Shown: one piece after another, positions 22,717-34,386 of the stretch
Layout of the letters: the number at the start of each line of letters is the position of its first letter
Position numbering within the stretch: position 1 is the first letter of the stretch
Assembly (NCBI GenBank): GCA_025449115.1
Contig: JAHLKC010000164.1
Span: 16,857-80,856 of the forward strand
Length of the DNA stretch: 64,000 nt
Direction of reading: 5' to 3'
From: Chytridium lagenaria
Taxonomy: Eukaryota > Chytridiomycota > Chytridiomycetes > Chytridiales > Chytridiaceae
Translations under genes and position numbers: made by a program
Notes under the pieces: generated by a model
Seen by the model: the letters and a program-made list of their open reading frames with translations, nothing else
Told to the model about the DNA's origin: nothing
The model's database searches: none

Positions 22717-23099
22717 GAATGGTGAAGTTTTATGGTGCTTGGTGTATTTGGCGATGTGGTTTAGTGGTGATATGAGTTTGTAGTAGTTGTTGTGGCGAGC
22801 TTGAAATAGATTCGTACTTAAAATCGATATATGTGGACGCGGTGGCGTCTTGTTGTTTTAGACAAAACTTCACCAGCCCATCAACTTTTTATATAAAACA
22901 CCTGCCACAAGCGCCGTAGTCAGCAGATGCGGGAATATTAATTTGGCCGAGATTGGCGGAGTATGTATTAGACCGCTAACCCGCAAACAGAGGAATAAGA
23001 GGTTTCGCTCTACACACACATCTGTTGATTGAACTTCAACATCGCGCAACATCCTATCCATCTCTCCAATAGTTCCTGAAACCCCCTTTTCAGCTAGAC
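22717..23099. other. Intergenic region between TYW1 and the P450 gene
   Basis: Both flanking genes are on the plus strand, so these 383 bases should hold the TYW1 3' UTR and the P450 promoter. No gene or clear motif is seen. Confidence 0.45.
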
Positions 23100-25310
23100 A
23101 TGTTTTCCCGGCTCCTAACCCTTCCTCACCTCGTCCTCACCCGACGCAAGCCTCTCCTTTCCCCTCGCCTCCTCCTCATCCTCAAAGTCCTCACAGCTCT
23201 TCTCACATCTACCTCCTTCTCATTGTACATTTACCTTTACCTCACAACCCGTCGGTCTCGAATTAAAGGGCTTCCGCATCCACCCACAAAGGGTATTAGC
23301 GGGAACACTCCAGACCTTCTGAAAAACTATGATAGACGTCATGATTTCATTTCAGAAGTTGCAGAAACTTATGGGCCGACTTGGACTATGACTGTCCCGA
23401 ACTTCCAGGGACGTAATTATGTGTGCACGGTTGATCCGGAGATTGTGCAGTAAGTGCTTTAACGCGTTTTTGTCAACCTATGTTAAAGACATGTTCTTTT
23501 TTAACTTTTCACCTAAGACATGTACTTAAAACCCGCTTCGATAATTACGTAAAAGGCGACCGTTTCCATAATATCCTTTCCCCGCTTCTCGGTGATGGCA
23601 TATTCAACACCGACGGAGAAAAGGTAAGACTTCTGCTATGCTTTATTCCTGCTCACACGTGGTTTATTTCTAGTGGAAATGGCAACGAAAAGTATCCTCG
23701 CATATTTTCACCGGTCGTAACTTTAGGGATGTTGTTGCGTAAGTAAATGCAAAGTATGACCATTTGCTGATGAATATATAGGAAGGTATTTAACGAAGAT
23801 ATCGAGAATTTGGTGGGATATCTGAAAACGGTAACGGAAACTGAGGAGACGATTGACCTGCATAGGGTGTTTCATGCGTTTACTTTGGATTCGTGAGTAT
23901 CGAGTCCGTTTTTTCTTGATTTAAATTATGCTTTTCCCTTAAATACTTGATCTTGTGTCATTTCTGCATACCAAGTACGTTTAACTATAAAAACAATAGC
24001 TTCGCAAAAATTGCTTTGGGCCGTGACCTCCACTGCCTGGCAACCCCTTCGAACCCACCTCCCTTCTCCTATTCTTTCGACGCCTCCGTCGCGCTCCTCT
24101 CCGTACGTCTATCGAACCCGTTATGGTGGTTCACGGGCTACTTTGATGGATCCTTTGCAAAGTTGAAACATCATTTGAGTGTTGTCGAAGGTTTTGCGCA
24201 GGATTGTATCAAGGAGAAGAGGAAGAAACGGGCAGAGGTGGATGAGGGAGTTGGGTTGGGGGGATGGGAGAAAGGATTTGTTAGATTTGTATATGGAGGC
24301 TGGGGAGACGACGGATAAGGCTTTGAGAGATATGGTGTTAAATATGACTTTGGCAGGTAGATATTATGAGTATTAACTCGAAATTCTTGGACTTTTTTCC
24401 TCACTCTCATGTCAATCATCTATTTATTTTGGCTGTTTTCATGCTTGTTTATTCTTTCTCATTTTAACATTTCTTTCCTAGGCCGCGATACCACCGCTCA
24501 GGGCCTCTCATGGGCGTTTTACGTCCTGTCGTCACGTCCTGATGTCGTGAAACGGATCAGGGATGAGCTTGAGGAAGTGCTTGACGGACGTATACCCACT
24601 TTTGATGAAGTTTCGCAGTTGAAGTATTTGAATGCATTGTAAGTGCGCTTGTTTTTAACGTAAAGCTAATAAGTCCAGTATTATGGAGGTGATGAGATTG
24701 TATCCGAGCGTGCGGCCGAGTCTAAGATTACTATTGAGGCAGTAAGTTGACTTTATTTCTCATTACGTGCTGTTTTATGAAGAAGTCAAAGAATACCAAA
24801 GTGTAGCTTTTACCAAGTGCATAGTTTAGCTGACACGAAACCATTTATAATTTAGGACACTCTACCAAACGGCATCTACGTCCCCCGTAATACCCAAGTC
24901 AACTGGTTTCCCTATGCGATGGGTCGTACCGTTGCAATTTGGGGGTCCCGACGCAAAGTCATTCAATCCTGAACGCTTCCTTGAAACTCACGACTCTATC
25001 ACTACTTTAAAGCGCGAGAGCCCGTTCCGCTGGATTGCGTTCAATGCAGGCCCGAGAACTTGCTTGGGGGCAGCAGATGGCGATTGTGGAGATGGCGATG
25101 ACGACGGCGGCGATTGTAAGGGAATTTGAGGTTGAGGTGCGGAGTGGGGACATTAAGTTTGCGGCTGCGTTGACCTTGCAGATGAAGGAGGGGTTGATTG
25201 TGAAGGTTGGGAGAGGACTCATGCTTAGAAATGTTTGTTCGCGCATATCCATATTTTCATATATGTTTTCATCCTTTTTGCAATTGTCGTCATGCATTTT
25301 AAATTGCTAA
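23100..25310 (+). CDS. Cytochrome P450 (fatty-acid hydroxylase-like, CYP52/CYP63 type)
   Basis: Microsomal haem monooxygenase. Exons: 23100-23449, 23518-23623, 23674-23738, 23782-23892, 24000-24356, 24482-24638, 24679-24741 and about 24856 to the end, with phases that join. The N-terminus has a hydrophobic anchor (LLLILKVLTALLTSTSFSLY). The WKWQRKVSSHIF C-helix has the haem-propionate W/R. The I-helix is AGRDTTAQGLSW, the ExxR motif is EVMRLYPSVRP, and the haem loop is FNAGPRTCLGQQMA with the Cys ligand. AGRDTTA with FNAGPRxCLGQQ suggests the alkane or fatty-acid omega-hydroxylase clan, but substrate cannot be read from sequence. Breaks: one extra G at 24941-24945 (WGPDAKSFNPERF) and at 25066-25070 (in the haem loop), and one in the region 24230-24260. 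The exact stop is uncertain. Confidence 0.92.
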
Positions 25311-25795
25311 ATTGCTTGGCGTTCTTTTTTATACATATAACTATAAATATTCTTATAAAACCTTCATGCTCATGAATTTCATCGAAGACGTTACAGGCAA
25401 GAAAGACGACCACATCTTGTATGTGACGCCATTTTCATAGCAGGTGGGAGCGTGTTTGTTGGACAGATAATAAATATAGGGGATAATGAGGGGCAACAAT
25501 CCGTGTACATGAGCAATAATCTTGTATTTATCCTTCATCACGCCCAACATCACATGCACCACTCTTTAATTATAGAGAAAAAAGGGAACTCTCTATGCGG
25601 AACAAAAATAAACCAAGAAAAAAAAGTAAAAATCACCCATCGTAAGAGTTCTTTTCATAAAAAAAAAAAGATATGGCTTTTGAAGCCTCACAATGGGAAG
25701 GAAAACGTAAAAAAAATAAAAGCCTGCGTCAAAACTCATACAACCCCATGTCAAAGATAAAACAGCATTTAAACGTAAGGAATTATCACCAGCGT
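25311..25795. other. Intergenic region between convergent genes
   Basis: AT-rich, no supported gene. It holds the 3' UTRs of the P450 gene and of uL5m. A-rich strings at 25575-25740 give only Lys-rich spurious frames. Confidence 0.45.
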
Positions 25796-27372
25796 TTACT
25801 TCTTCCCTCCACCCCTCCTGGCCCCACCAGCAGGCTCCTTCCTCTTCTTAAACTTCGCAAAGGGATCATCATCTTCCTTGGTTTCATCCGCAGACGCAAC
25901 CTCGGGCATCGCATCCTTGAGGAATGGCATCTGAAATCCACTTAACACAAGTGCAGCTCCCTCCAGATCCGTCGCACTAGTATGCACAGTCACGGTCGCC
26001 GCAAACAGTCTCGGGAACATTTCATAATGCGGTTCAATGTCCGGAAAACTACCCATCACACTTTCAGGGAGCTTAATCGTAATGGTACCAGGTTGGAGAA
26101 GAACACGGGGGGCGTCCTTCTTCTTTTTTGATCCGCTGCCGCCAGGGAGACCGGATTCCGTGTCAACAACAAATGGGTCAACACCTTCCCATTCTCGGAG
26201 GCGGGGAAGAACAACTTGAATAAGTTTGTCGAGGAACTCGAATGCGCGGGGACCGCTTAATTCAACAACGGCACCCATGGGCATACCAGCGCGAATCTTC
26301 TTTGAAGCATCACCGTGCACGGCGAAAAGAGGAGACGCGTGAACTCCAGTAATAGCTTGGAGCGACATAATAGCACCAAGAAGGACGTTCCTAAGAAAGA
26401 AATAATACACACATGGTCAATTAATACAGCCAATAGAAAAATTGAAGGCATAGAGACGTGACTTACTTGTTCACCACAGCGCTTTCCTCCCAAATCTTCA
26501 CGACCACCTTGCGAATAGCCGGTAGCCTCGCGACGTTTGGCGAAAACGACTTGCCCTTTTCCATTCTGACCTCTCTCTCCTTCTCTCCCATTAAAAACGA
26601 CTCCATTGCAGAGCGTCTGACTGTCGTGTAATCAATAGGGTTTACAAGCCTCCTTCTCCAAAGCCTCCGCACGTTGCGTCCCGGGCCTGACGCGTCGGCA
26701 GTGCGCTTCGCGAGAAGGTTTGTCACGGCTGTCGATGAAGAGTTGGTGGATGGGTAGGTTGGAAGGTGGGAAAGTGGGGTGGAAAAGACGCGGAGAAGAT
26801 CGGAGCGACGCGTGGGGTTCAGGGTGAGTGGGGTTTGGGCGTCAAGGGATGCATGGGCGGATTGGCTGCGAACAGATGCGCGTTAGTCAAAAAAAAGAAA
26901 CTCCAGACGAAGAGTAATGAAGTAAAAGGATTATATTACGCACCTCAGCTCGGCAAGCATGGCATCCACCTTTTCCACGGAAGGTGCATCCTTGGATTCG
27001 TGTCGATATCTGAGCACCATGATATCTTCAACCAATGATCGGTAGTAATGCTCCTCCAAGCGATTTCTCACAATCCTTCATCTTCCACCTTCCCCGAATT
27101 CTCCTCCTCCACCTTCTCAACGCTCGGTTCCCTGTCAGCACTCGATGCACTTTCCTTTTTCTCAACCTCCTGCTTTTTGGGCTTTCTCTTCCTTTGCATC
27201 CACCTTCTTCTCCTTCTTCTCCTTCTTCCCCTCCTTTTTCTTCTTCTCCCCTTCTTCTGCCTTTGTTGACGACAGCCTCCATTGCGAAGCGATCGGACGG
27301 ATAGCCGTGAAGGCACTGGGAATGGACGCGAGGGAGGGTAGTGAATGTCCGACTTGCGCGAGTAGCGGTCAT
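25796..27372 (-). CDS. Mitochondrial large-subunit ribosomal protein uL5m
   Basis: uL5-family mitochondrial ribosomal protein (yeast MRPL7 type), bound to the central protuberance of the large subunit. Exons: about 27372-26944, 26865-26467 and 26390-25796. The first exon begins with an Arg/Thr/Ser-rich targeting-like segment (MTATRASRTFTTLPRVHS), then a Lys/Glu-rich stretch read with frame changes near 27300 and 27060, then YRHESKDAPSVEKVDAML. uL5 landmarks: PAIRKVVVKIWEESAVVNK joined over an intron to NVLLGAIMSLQAITG; RAGMPMGAVVELSGPRAFEFLDKLI; VLPRLREWEGV; and FPDIEPHYEMF. The C-terminal tail is acidic then basic (EDDDPFAKFKKRKE...GGGKK) and longer than in bacterial L5. The start is the most uncertain part. 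Confidence 0.85.
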
Positions 27373-27996
27373 GCAGGGAGGTGTAGGAATGCGGGTAAAT
27401 CTTGAGCGGGTGGATGATGAGGTTACAGCGGTTGCAGAGGGGGAGGGGACGGCGAATGCGCCCAAGATGGTGGTACTCTTCTCATGACGATATGATGTGT
27501 TGTCCGAAATCCTTGGAACAGCCGATAAATTCACTAGCTTCTTTGCTTTAAAGGTTCTAATTATGAACGCCTCTACCGATTCGCTCCCCGTGAAATTATA
27601 AAAGCGGAGGTGTGGTGGATATGACACAACGCAACGCAAGTCCGTCAACAGCGACCTTACTTTTTTTGCACTTTTTCTAGTTCTTCTTTTTTTCTGCCTT
27701 TGAAAATTTCCAATGCGAATTGTCACCGTCTCTATGACAGCCTCCTCCCAGACTTTCAAGATGCCTCCCTCCAGCTCATACAAGCATTACGTTACGGCGA
27801 CAGGAGGCTGGCAGCAAGAAGCGAGATGTTAGAAGCCATGTTCGCCGACAACAGTGAGTCGGGCAGAGGTATATCAGCGTGCGAAGATAGCATGCAAAAT
27901 ATTTACTCATGAAATTCAAAAAAAAACTGCTACATTTTACAGCAATGAGTTGATGTTCAAATCCATGCAACGAGCTCAAGCTGACTCCGCTTTAGT
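27373..27996. other. Intergenic region between uL5m and the next minus-strand gene
   Basis: It should hold the uL5m promoter and the 3' UTR of the gene ending at 27997. A plus-strand frame from the ATG at 27714 reads about 39 codons and then stops. A second plus-strand frame downstream is explained as the antisense of the last exon of the 27997-28887 gene. I call no gene. Confidence 0.4.
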
Positions 27997-28887
27997 TCAG
28001 CATTCGCGTGAAATAATTCTGCTCCACTCGTTGAAGCCCATAACAAACAATGAGACCGCGAGAGCGTAGCTGTGAAGGAAAGGTGAAGGGTTAAAACGCC
28101 ATACACTCGTACTACAAAACACTTACTTCACCACCGCAAGAATTGAAGACAACATGGCATGCATAAACGCTCCAACAGAAAAAACATCCAACAAACCCCA
28201 GATAGCGGACACTCCTAAATACGTCCAGCTAAGGGCAACAGTCTGACCCGTGATCGCGTTCGACATGCAAGTTGCGCATCGACCTGCAACTGAACCCGCC
28301 AAGGCCGACAACGGTGTGCTGAGTGTCGTATCCTTATCCAACAAGTTGCATTTGTAAGCAACGGGGATCGAGAGGAAGATGGCAGCTGCGAGAAAAATCT
28401 GCTCAAATATCATAATCTGCAACTAAATTACAGCTACTCACCATAAACGTTTTGGCGGTCGTCAACGAAGCGCGTTCAAGACTTTCCGACTTTTCGTAAA
28501 GGTTAGTCAAGTTGCAGCACCCGCTATCAATAATCATGTCCCCGGGCTCAGGAAAGACACGTGGACAGGAAAGTAAATTAAAAGGGAGCCTCACCCAACT
28601 CCCCCTCTGATGCCTCATTCCCTCATGAGCCAAAATCGGTTGCGCTTCAATCTCAATGCCATGATAGAAGTGACGTAAAGACGCTAAGCTATCCGCCACC
28701 ACAAAGAAAATCTGAAGCTGTTCGAAGTATCAGCCACACGCGACGAATAAAGGAAATAACCTACCGCGACTGTGAAGACAAGATGAAGCAATACAGCCGT
28801 CCAAAGTGAACGCAAAAGGTCGTAGTGATCATCATAAGGAACACTCTTCAGAGCGGTGACTGCAGCGGCGGCGAGTTCAGAAACCAT
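27997..28887 (-). CDS. Multi-pass membrane protein of unknown family
   Basis: Starts at the ATG at 28887 (MVSELAAAAVTALKSVPYDD). Exons: 28887-28765, 28711-28595, about 28535-28440, about 28425-28127 and a short last exon 28069-27997. The read-through stop at 28123 is removed by a GTAAGT donor at 28126 and a CCTTCACAG acceptor at 28070, which add YALAVSLFVMGFNEWSRI before the TGA. About five hydrophobic segments are present: LWTAVLLHLVFTVAVIFFVV, FEQIFLAAAIFLSIPVA, WTYLGVSAIWGLLDVFSVGA, a segment around LSSILAVV, and the last exon. A charged loop (YHGIEIEAQPILAHEG) lies between helices 1 and 2. I do not recognise the family and assign no function. The third exon boundary is unsure. Confidence 0.65.
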
Positions 28888-29247
28888 TTTCAACGATGAA
28901 AGGCGAAGATTAAAGATGTAGGGAAAGTAGAGTCGTTTTTGTAAATAACCTCTGGCCCCTCCTGACCTAAAAAGTTTACAGTACTACTTTGCCTCCCTAA
29001 TCTTAAGGGGGCGCACTAATGTCTCCCAAGAAGTCCGTCGTCGGGCGGGGGCCAGGTTGTCGAGAGGTAGACTGAATACATGAAAGTAAAACTATTCTTA
29101 GCGTGCGAATTTCTTTTTTTATTAGGAGCTAATTGCAGTGGAAATATAGACATACATGCAACTAATAACTACAGTTTACAAAGAGATACCAAAACAAACA
29201 AAGGAAAACTCGCAACAAGGTTGCTCGCCTCCCGAGCCAATATAAAT
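28888..29247. other. Intergenic region
   Basis: 360 bases between two minus-strand genes: the promoter of the 28887 gene and the 3' flank of the 29248 gene. No gene is supported; a short plus-strand frame at 29080 shows no family sequence. Confidence 0.4.
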
Positions 29248-30333
29248 TCACGGAAGCGCGTTTATAACCTCCTCTACCGACTTTCTGAACTTGGTCGAGA
29301 TGATCCATCCCGCTTTTGTCCCCCCAGCATATGACAGATATCTGTTAAACCTCGCCCCAAGCGTCTTCAGCTTATCCTTAATGGAAATAGTATCCCCAAA
29401 GATCGCGATCGACTTATCGCTATAATCCACGATGAAAACTTTCTGGTTCAGCGGAGGCACAACATCAGGAATAATCACTTCTTGATGAACCTAAAATCCA
29501 AAGAGTCAGTAATATGGTATTTTAACTAATCAATAACCTTGATCGGCGCAGCAGGTTCTGTAGGAGTCAGGGGCAGTGGGCGAACAAAAATATTATCCAG
29601 ACCAACTGCGTTTTCCAGCTCCTGTCGCTTTTCTTTTGGGAATGTCCATCCAGTTTTTCTCGTTCCGTAATATTCAATGTACAGGCTAAGGGAAGCCTTG
29701 ATCTTCTCGAACACATCCTTGTAGGCTTTGGTATTTCCCACCGCTGCCAAATTACCATCCTTCAACTCGATGATTTCGATTCCGTTGGTAGGAGGTGTTG
29801 GGGGCGGTGGTGGTGGTGGGGTTGGAATTGGGACTGGCTTTTGGTAATGTGGCTGCTATATCAAGGTGTCAGCAAGCCTAGTTCAACCACCAACTCTTCA
29901 ACAAAGAAAAAGTCCGAGCCATAGTCAGGATAAGTCTCACCGCTTCTTCTCCACTCGAAGGTACCTCTAGAACCTCTTCCTCCTTCTTCTCGTCTTGCTT
30001 CGCCTTCTTACTCGCTCCTTCCTCCTCATGCACCGGAATGTTGCTCTCTTTCAGCCATCCCACCAATTCAGCCTTCCTCGCTTTTTGCATCACCCACCCT
30101 GCCTTTCTTTCGCCGTTGTGCGTCAATGTCTTGTTGAAGCGAGCGTTCAGCTCCTTGAGTTTGTCCTTGATTTGGATGGTGTCCCCAAAGATGCCGAGCG
30201 CTTTCTCCGAATAGTCAACGATGATGACGGTGTGATCGCCATCATCATCGCCAGAAGCAGCCTTTCGTTTTCCGGATGTGATCGGCGTTGTTGTAGACGT
30301 GGTTCCTGCATATCTGCTGAGCTTTCTGGACAT
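29248..30333 (-). CDS. Protein with three copies of a FGDT/IKDKL/GW domain
   Basis: Exons: 30333-29941, 29855-29538 and 29490-29248, joined in phase. The protein is nearly all three copies of a 60-residue unit with linkers. Copy 1 (about 30225-30060): VDYSEKALGIFGDTIQIKDK, LKELNARFNKTL, KAGWVMQKARKAEL. Copy 3 (about 29420-29255): VDYSDKSIAIFGDTISIKDK, LKTLGARFNRYL, KAGWIISTKFRKSV. Copy 2 (about 29780-29610) is diverged: ELKDGNLAAVGNTKAYKDVF and RKTGWTFPKEKRQELE. The first linker is basic then acidic (KKAKQDEKKEEEVLEV), and a Pro run precedes copy 2. There is no signal peptide or membrane helix. The N-terminus has a basic KRKAASGDDD string that may help nuclear import. I recall similar units in protists and large DNA viruses but cannot verify that here, and the function is unknown. 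It is divergent to the Rho exchange factor gene. Confidence 0.85.
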
Positions 30334-30565
30334 AATTTGATAGGAAAAATGTCAAAAAAGAAAACCAAGTAAAAACATAAACCATAAATTAATGCGACGC
30401 GTCCGAAAAGACTATCCGTCGGCCATAGCATCATGTGATTGGAAAGCGCACCTACAATTGTGTCCAATCACATAAAACATTATACTACAGAAGGAGGTTG
30501 GTACGTGCTGCTTGGACCAGGAGGCGATATCAAGTGCACAAAGCCTCTCACACGAGTTTCAAAAA
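30334..30565. promoter_or_regulatory. Divergent promoter region
   Basis: 232 bases between the ATG at 30333 (-) and the ATG at 30566 (+). It must contain both promoters. A GACGCGTC string, near-palindromic, lies at about 30395. No other motif is clear. Confidence 0.45.
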
Positions 30566-33500
30566 ATGGACCCGTCATATGCCTCGTCTGTGAGTCCTGC
30601 AGACATACTCGCCCGTCTTCATCCAACCCCTAGCGCTACCTCCATTAGCACAACCGCGACGTTCAAAACAGCTATATGTGCGATGCACTATTTGAAAGCC
30701 CTCTACGATTTCGCTGCAAAGGAGCAGGAAGAACTCCCAATGGAGGAGGAGGACATCATTGCCGTCCCTTCCATGGCATCAAAAGGTGGCTGGCTATTGG
30801 AGAGAACAATGGCGCGTGGGGGTGGTTTCCTGAAAGTTACGTGAGAATTCTCACGGATGATGAAGCATCTGCGGAAGGATTAATATCATCTACTGTGACG
30901 ACCTCTGGGACGTTTGACCCTACTACAGACGTAACGTCGAGTGATTTTATTTCGCCTCCACTTGAACCCTCAACGTCAAATTCCTCCGCTATACGGTCAC
31001 AAGCTCCACCTCTTCAACCCTCAGGGTGGTTTTCAAAGTATAAGCCTCGTTCGAAGGAAGAAGCTGCCGATACGCAGCCTGAACCGAGGTCAAGGACAGG
31101 TAGTGACCGACCTAAAACGAAAGCGAAAGCAAAATTCTCGGCTGAAGCTTTGAGATCAGGGAAGGGTGTTTCGATTGTAGGCACGCCAGCTGAGATGAAG
31201 AAGACTTGGGCGGAGTTTATGGGAGGCGCGGAGGTTTTGGATAGATTGCAGATTTCAAAGCAGGAGAGAAAAAGGCAGGAGGTTGTTTTCGAGATCTTGT
31301 CGACCGAAAAGGACTATGTGGACGACTTGAACATTATAATTGATGTGAGTAAACCTTTCCTGCAGCGAATGCCTTTTTGTTTTTGTTTTCATTCTTATTG
31401 TCTTCCTGCTTTAAGCATTAGCTAAATCAGGTGCGCAGGTTTACATAAAGCCATTAAAAAAGACAAAACTTATTCGACCAAAAGATATGTCCGTCGTCTT
31501 TTCCAACATTGAAGCAATAGCTCCCGTCAACAGGGTTGGTTATTCGTTAAGCTACCTCTAACACTCTTTCAGGAACTTTTGAAAAGCTTCGAGACTCGCC
31601 AATCAGAGAGCCCCAATAACGTAGTCGAGCAAGTGGGCGATATCTTTATCGGAGTGGTAAGATTTTTTTTTAGTATTATTTAGCTTAAATATCTTAGAGC
31701 GACTATTTGAAAATGTATACGATGTACTGCAGCAACCACCCCTACGCATTGATGAAGTTGCAAGCGGTTAGAAACTCAAAAGGAGTGGCAAAGTTCTTAG
31801 ATCAGTGTGCTGCGAGCCAAGAGTGTCGAAACATGGCACTTTCCCATTACCTGTAAGCTTTCGCAATCATTGGAATTAATGTCAATTATTTAAAGATTAA
31901 AGCCTGTTCAGAGGATCTGCAAATATCCTTTGCTGTTAAGAGAAATGATTAGAAACACGGACGCGGACCATCCCGACTTTGCAAACTTACAAAAGGCATT
32001 AAGCAAAATTGAGACAGTCGTTACCATCGTCAATGAGGGTGCCCGTCAAGCCGAAGTTGTGCACAAAATGATTGAACTTCAAAATAAATTCAACCAGGTT
32101 AGATATTGTGTACAGAGCAACACTATTGACACTTTTAAAGCGGGTCAACATCGTAGCACCATCTCGCACTCTAAAAAAGTCTGGTACTCTCAACACCATC
32201 ACCCCTCAGAACGAGCGAAAACGCAGGGACATTTTCTTGTTCAACGATATGCTCCTTATGGCGAAACCCTCTGGTGCCGGCGACAACGAAAAGCTCAAAC
32301 TGGTAGCCATGGTTCCCTTCGACATGATCCTCGTCAATTCTCTCCCGGAAGACATGGGAAACCTAATAGAAATCGTTCACATCAACGCGTCAAAGTTTAC
32401 GCTTGAAGCGGACTCAAAAGAGGCAAAGGAGGCTTGGATTGGGGCGTTCCAGGAAGCGACTAATTCTTGGATGGCGTTAAAGAAGCGAGGAGCAGGAGTT
32501 GAGGTACAAGAACGTGTGTTGAGGACAGCGATTATGTCGGACTTTACGGATAAGGGGTTGACGAAAGTAGTCCCGCCATTGCCGAAGAAAAAACCTGCGG
32601 AGACCTCCAGTGAACTACTTACAGAAGAAAGTGAAGGCGGACATAGCAAGGAGGAAGAGTGCGTCGAGAGTGAAGTATCATCTGACTGCCATGAGCAAGC
32701 GACGAAGCCTGTGCCTCCTCAACGCCAGAGTGAGCCTTTGCAGCGGGCGCTATCGCAGATCAAGGTCGAAGTAAAGGCCCCGGAAAGACCCCATATTAGT
32801 ACTCGTGCTGAGCCTAAGCCTAGGAGAAACTCAAATACAGCAACAGACATTATCGACTCTGCTGTGATTTTAACATCGCCTTCCCAAAAGTCATCTCAAT
32901 CTATAGTCCATATTTCTCTTGACTTATCCCAGCCCAAAGTGGATATACCGCCAGTCGATACCGCATCTACGTCTCGAATGAGCTTTAGATTGGCTACAAA
33001 TTACTTTATCGTACAAGACCTCAATTCACACCGACCTGCTGCTCCTGCATCCTCTCATCTTCGTTCCGTAACCGTTGAAGCACCAGCGGCTATCTACTCC
33101 TCCGCGGCATCTCTTAATTCCTCAATTTCACCCTCAACATCATTTTCCAACCGCCTCAATCTTCAAGTATCACCCGCCAGCACACCTTCAATATCTCCTT
33201 CGCCGTCTTTCAACAAATATCTAGCAACCGCATCGCGTCCTGTCAAAGCAGAAGCGAGTAGGAAGCAGAACGGTCTTCCAGTAGAACGTATTGGTCCATC
33301 GGTCATTCCGACAAGAAATCTGGCGGTCCCGACTTCGGCAAGGCCATTGAGGACGAAATCAATATCAGAGAAACCGGAAGAAATCAAAGTTATGACGATA
33401 GTTTCTAATACCTTGCGAAACTCTGCTATTAAGATGGAGTCGGTGAAGGCTGATAATGCACCTAAAGCACCAGAGTGAGTCCTACCTCTCCAATATTACG

Positions 33501-34121
33501 TTTAGACCTCGTTTTGTTATGTTTCGAAACTTTCTGATGTTGTTTCTAGGCTTTCAACCAAGAAACCCAACATTAACCGACCCGTCAAGTCCGCGACCAT
33601 TATGGACGTAACTCGCAAAACCGAAAAGAACGGAAAAGATTTTGTAAGAACTTATAATCTTAAAAAACTTATTGTCTCAGGTGTACACTCTCCGCGTCCA
33701 ATATGTTGGCCAAGCCGAATCAAACGTCATGTACATTGTGCAGCACACGTATGAGGATTTCTTTGAGTTCCATCTTCAACTTATTGGACATTTTCCGGAG
33801 GAAGCTGGTGTTGCAAAAAAGGAGGGTGGATTTAAGGGACCGTCTGCACAGGTTGCGAAAGTAGAGGAGGACGGGAAGATCAAGAGGATTGTGCCGGAGT
33901 TGCCGGGACAGATGATGGTGGTGAGCGAAGCAGTTGCGAAGACGAGGATAGAAATGCTACAGAATTATATACAGGTTTGAGTCTGCTTTGCCTTCTCTTT
34001 TTCCTAGCTAATATTTGATCTTTAGGCTATAATCTCGCTACCAGCAAAGATTTCTAGGTCACCTCTCACAATGCAGTTCTTTAGGACAGATGGAAAACAC
34101 GCTCAAAGTTTGCACGTGTAA
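30566..34121 (+). CDS. Rho-family guanine nucleotide exchange factor with SH3, DH, PH and PX domains
   Basis: Likely activates Rho/Cdc42 GTPases at phosphoinositide-rich membranes. SH3 at 30685-30845 (ALYDFAAKEQEELPMEEEDI, then GENNGAWGWFPESYV). DH over several exons at 31265-32097 (RQEVVFEILSTEKDYVDDL; LKPVQRICKYPLLLREMIR, the conserved helix). PH at about 32137-32490 (RTLKKSGTL, RDIFLFNDMLLMAK, KFTLEADSKEAKEAWIGAFQ). A Ser/Pro-rich linker spans 32500-33475. PX from about 33590 to the end (YTLRVQYVGQAESNVMYIVQ, HTYEDFFEFH, MLQNYIQ). Short introns interrupt DH (for example after IIID at 31343). One G is missing near 30785 within SH3. Start chosen at MDPSYASS because the upstream frame lacks an ATG. 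The domain set resembles Cdc24 and Bem1 parts on one chain. Confidence 0.93.
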
Positions 34122-34386
34122 AAAGCTTAAATAGTTTAGATTATTTATAAGTGTGGATTTTATATCAATAAATGTATCGTATTTTATAGTGCTGTAGAAG
34201 AGGTATATTCCAAATGGAAATTCAGAATTATTCATGCATATGTTCTATAGTCCTTTAAATATTACTGCTTCTGCTCTCCAACAAAGAAGCCAAAACAAAA
34301 CCGTGGCAACTACAGTTACAGGACAAATTTTATTGAAGGAAGAAAGAAAGGATCGCAAACATATCGATAAAACAATATTCTCTTCC
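34122..34386. other. 3' flank between convergent genes
   Basis: 265 AT-rich bases holding both 3' UTRs. An AATAAATG string at about 34170 could serve as a polyadenylation signal for the exchange factor gene. No gene is seen. Confidence 0.4.

Noticed and set aside
27700..27912. Plus-strand frame with a YKHYVTATGGW string
   Set aside because: It hinted at a small mitochondrial subunit, but the ATG frame stops after about 39 codons and no splice or frame fix gave a convincing protein.
27854..28069. Plus-strand frame reading NELMFKSMQRAQADS
   Set aside because: It is the antisense of the last exon of the minus-strand membrane protein (27997-28069), which has better splice and membrane-helix support.
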